In this document: in pieces, positions 63,581 through 64,000 of the stretch
Position numbering within the stretch: position 1 is the first letter of the stretch
Layout of the letters: the number at the start of each line of letters is the position of its first letter
DNA from: JOPF136 sp963773835
GTDB taxonomy: Bacteria; Acidobacteriota; Terriglobia; Acidiferrales; UBA7541
Assembly (NCBI GenBank): GCA_963773835.1
Contig: CAVZCQ010000001.1
Location: 682,001 to 746,000 of the forward strand
Length of the DNA: 64,000 bases
Reading direction: 5' to 3'
Made by a program: the position numbers and the translations under genes
The notes under the pieces: generated by a model
The model's database searches: none
What the model was told of the DNA's origin: nothing
The model's input: the letters and a program-made list of their open reading frames with translations, nothing else

Positions 63581-64000
63581 TCACCGGGCGGGCAGATTCT
63601 TTTGCTTGTACTCCAGGAAACAATCCGGGCAGAAGGTGTGGCTGAACTCCGTATCGGAGTGACGCGAGAGGTACTGATCCAGACGCTGCCAGCGCCCCGC
63701 GTCCTTCCCGGCACCGTCATCGTCTCGAATCTTCCCGCAGACGCAGCAAATAGGCAGCAGTTTTTCGTACAACTCCACACGTTTGCGGTCGGTGAGGTCG
63801 CGGATCACCACCAGGCTGGCCGGACGGCCGTCGAAGAACGTCCTGTCGGCTTCGATTTCGGTGAGCAGCTCGGTGCCGTCACGCCGCCGCCGGCGAACCT
63901 CCGCGCGCCGCGGGACTGGTTCGCCCGCAGTGCGCTTCCGATGGAGTTCCACGATCCGCGAGACCTCATCGGGAGCAAGATGTTCCGCAGGATCCATCCC
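63581..64000 (-). CDS. PAS-domain protein with C-terminal cysteine motif, 5' end missing
   Basis: At least 138 residues; the frame is open at the right edge of the window, so the N-terminus is outside. The visible part has the end of a PAS domain ('GTELLTEIEADRTFFDGRPASLVVIRDLTDRKRVE') followed by 'LLPICCVCGKIRDDDGAGKDAGRWQRLDQYLSRHSDTEFSHTFCPDCF'. That tail (C-x2-C ... C-x2-C with 'FSH..CP.C') is known at the ends of many bacterial PAS and response-regulator proteins and probably binds metal. There is no kinase or cyclase domain after it. Output is therefore unclear. Confidence 0.85.
   Translation of the reverse strand, partial: GMDPAEHLAPDEVSRIVELHRKRTAGEPVPRRAEVRRRRRDGTELLTEIEADRTFFDGRPASLVVIRDLTDRKRVELYEKLLPICCVCGKIRDDDGAGKDAGRWQRLDQYLSRHSDTEFSHTFCPDCFLEYKQKNLPAR

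Overview
The window is a high-GC, gene-dense stretch of bacterial chromosome, most likely from an uncultured Acidobacteriota member. The lineage call is an inference from content: an ADOP-type duplicated permease (a family first described in Acidobacteria), a giant secreted NHL/Hydin-type protein, hopanoid side-chain genes of the HpnI/HpnJ type, and an lgt variant with a Cys-rich loop. No rRNA, prophage, insertion sequence or CRISPR array was seen. One tRNA-Gln(CTG) is present.

Layout. 0-4.3 kb: a minus-strand lipoprotein/translation operon, ileS-lspA-lgt, followed by the start of a probable rluA-type pseudouridine synthase. 4.5-11 kb: mixed single genes (TonB-like energy transducer, secreted unknown, VOC-like half domain, CapA-type metallophosphatase, polytopic membrane protein, thioredoxin-like protein, tRNA-Gln). 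11.3-14.9 kb: a tight minus-strand cassette hpnJ - small EamA - small EamA - hpnI, read here as bacteriohopanepolyol head-group synthesis with a candidate half-size flippase pair. 15-18.5 kb: TolC, a MacB-type permease and a 2OG-Fe(II) oxygenase. 18.8-26.8 kb: an envelope/glycan neighbourhood with a membrane sulfatase-fold protein, a GT-C membrane protein, a GT2, and two paralogous membrane proteins of unknown function flanking the GT2. 26.9-32.4 kb: TPR protein, HlyD-type adaptor, and a large FAD/Fe-S D-lactate-dehydrogenase-type protein. 32.4-40 kb: a tiny zinc-ribbon gene and three ABC export systems (NatAB-like; a COG4586/4587/3694-like trio; an ADOP permease).

40.2-47.1 kb is a signalling island: a hybrid histidine kinase, a 212-residue protein that keeps a histidine phosphoacceptor helix but lacks a kinase ATPase domain, and two SpoIIE/RsbU-type phosphatases (FHA-GAF-PP2C and GAF-PP2C) in overlapping reading frames. 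A four-cysteine small gene lies on the opposite strand inside it. 47.4-57.3 kb is one 3285-residue secreted protein: twelve NHL repeats (two six-bladed propellers by count), Hydin-type Ig domains, three copies of a Cys/Trp module with beta-helix-like spacers, and a two-helix membrane hairpin near the C-terminus. 57.4-64 kb is housekeeping: 3-hydroxyacyl-CoA dehydrogenase, S9 peptidase, recA with a good promoter and a possible operator, a short penicillin-binding transpeptidase, and the 3' end of a PAS protein.

Most interesting signals: the hopanoid cassette with paired half-size transporters; the kinase / kinase-less phosphoacceptor / tandem-phosphatase island; the membrane hairpin inserted in the last Ig-like domain of the giant protein; the paralogous membrane-protein pair around the GT2; and several small DNA repeat classes at gene 3' ends and junctions (a 22-bp perfect palindrome, heptanucleotide tracts, a 26-27-bp tandem at an ABC gene junction).
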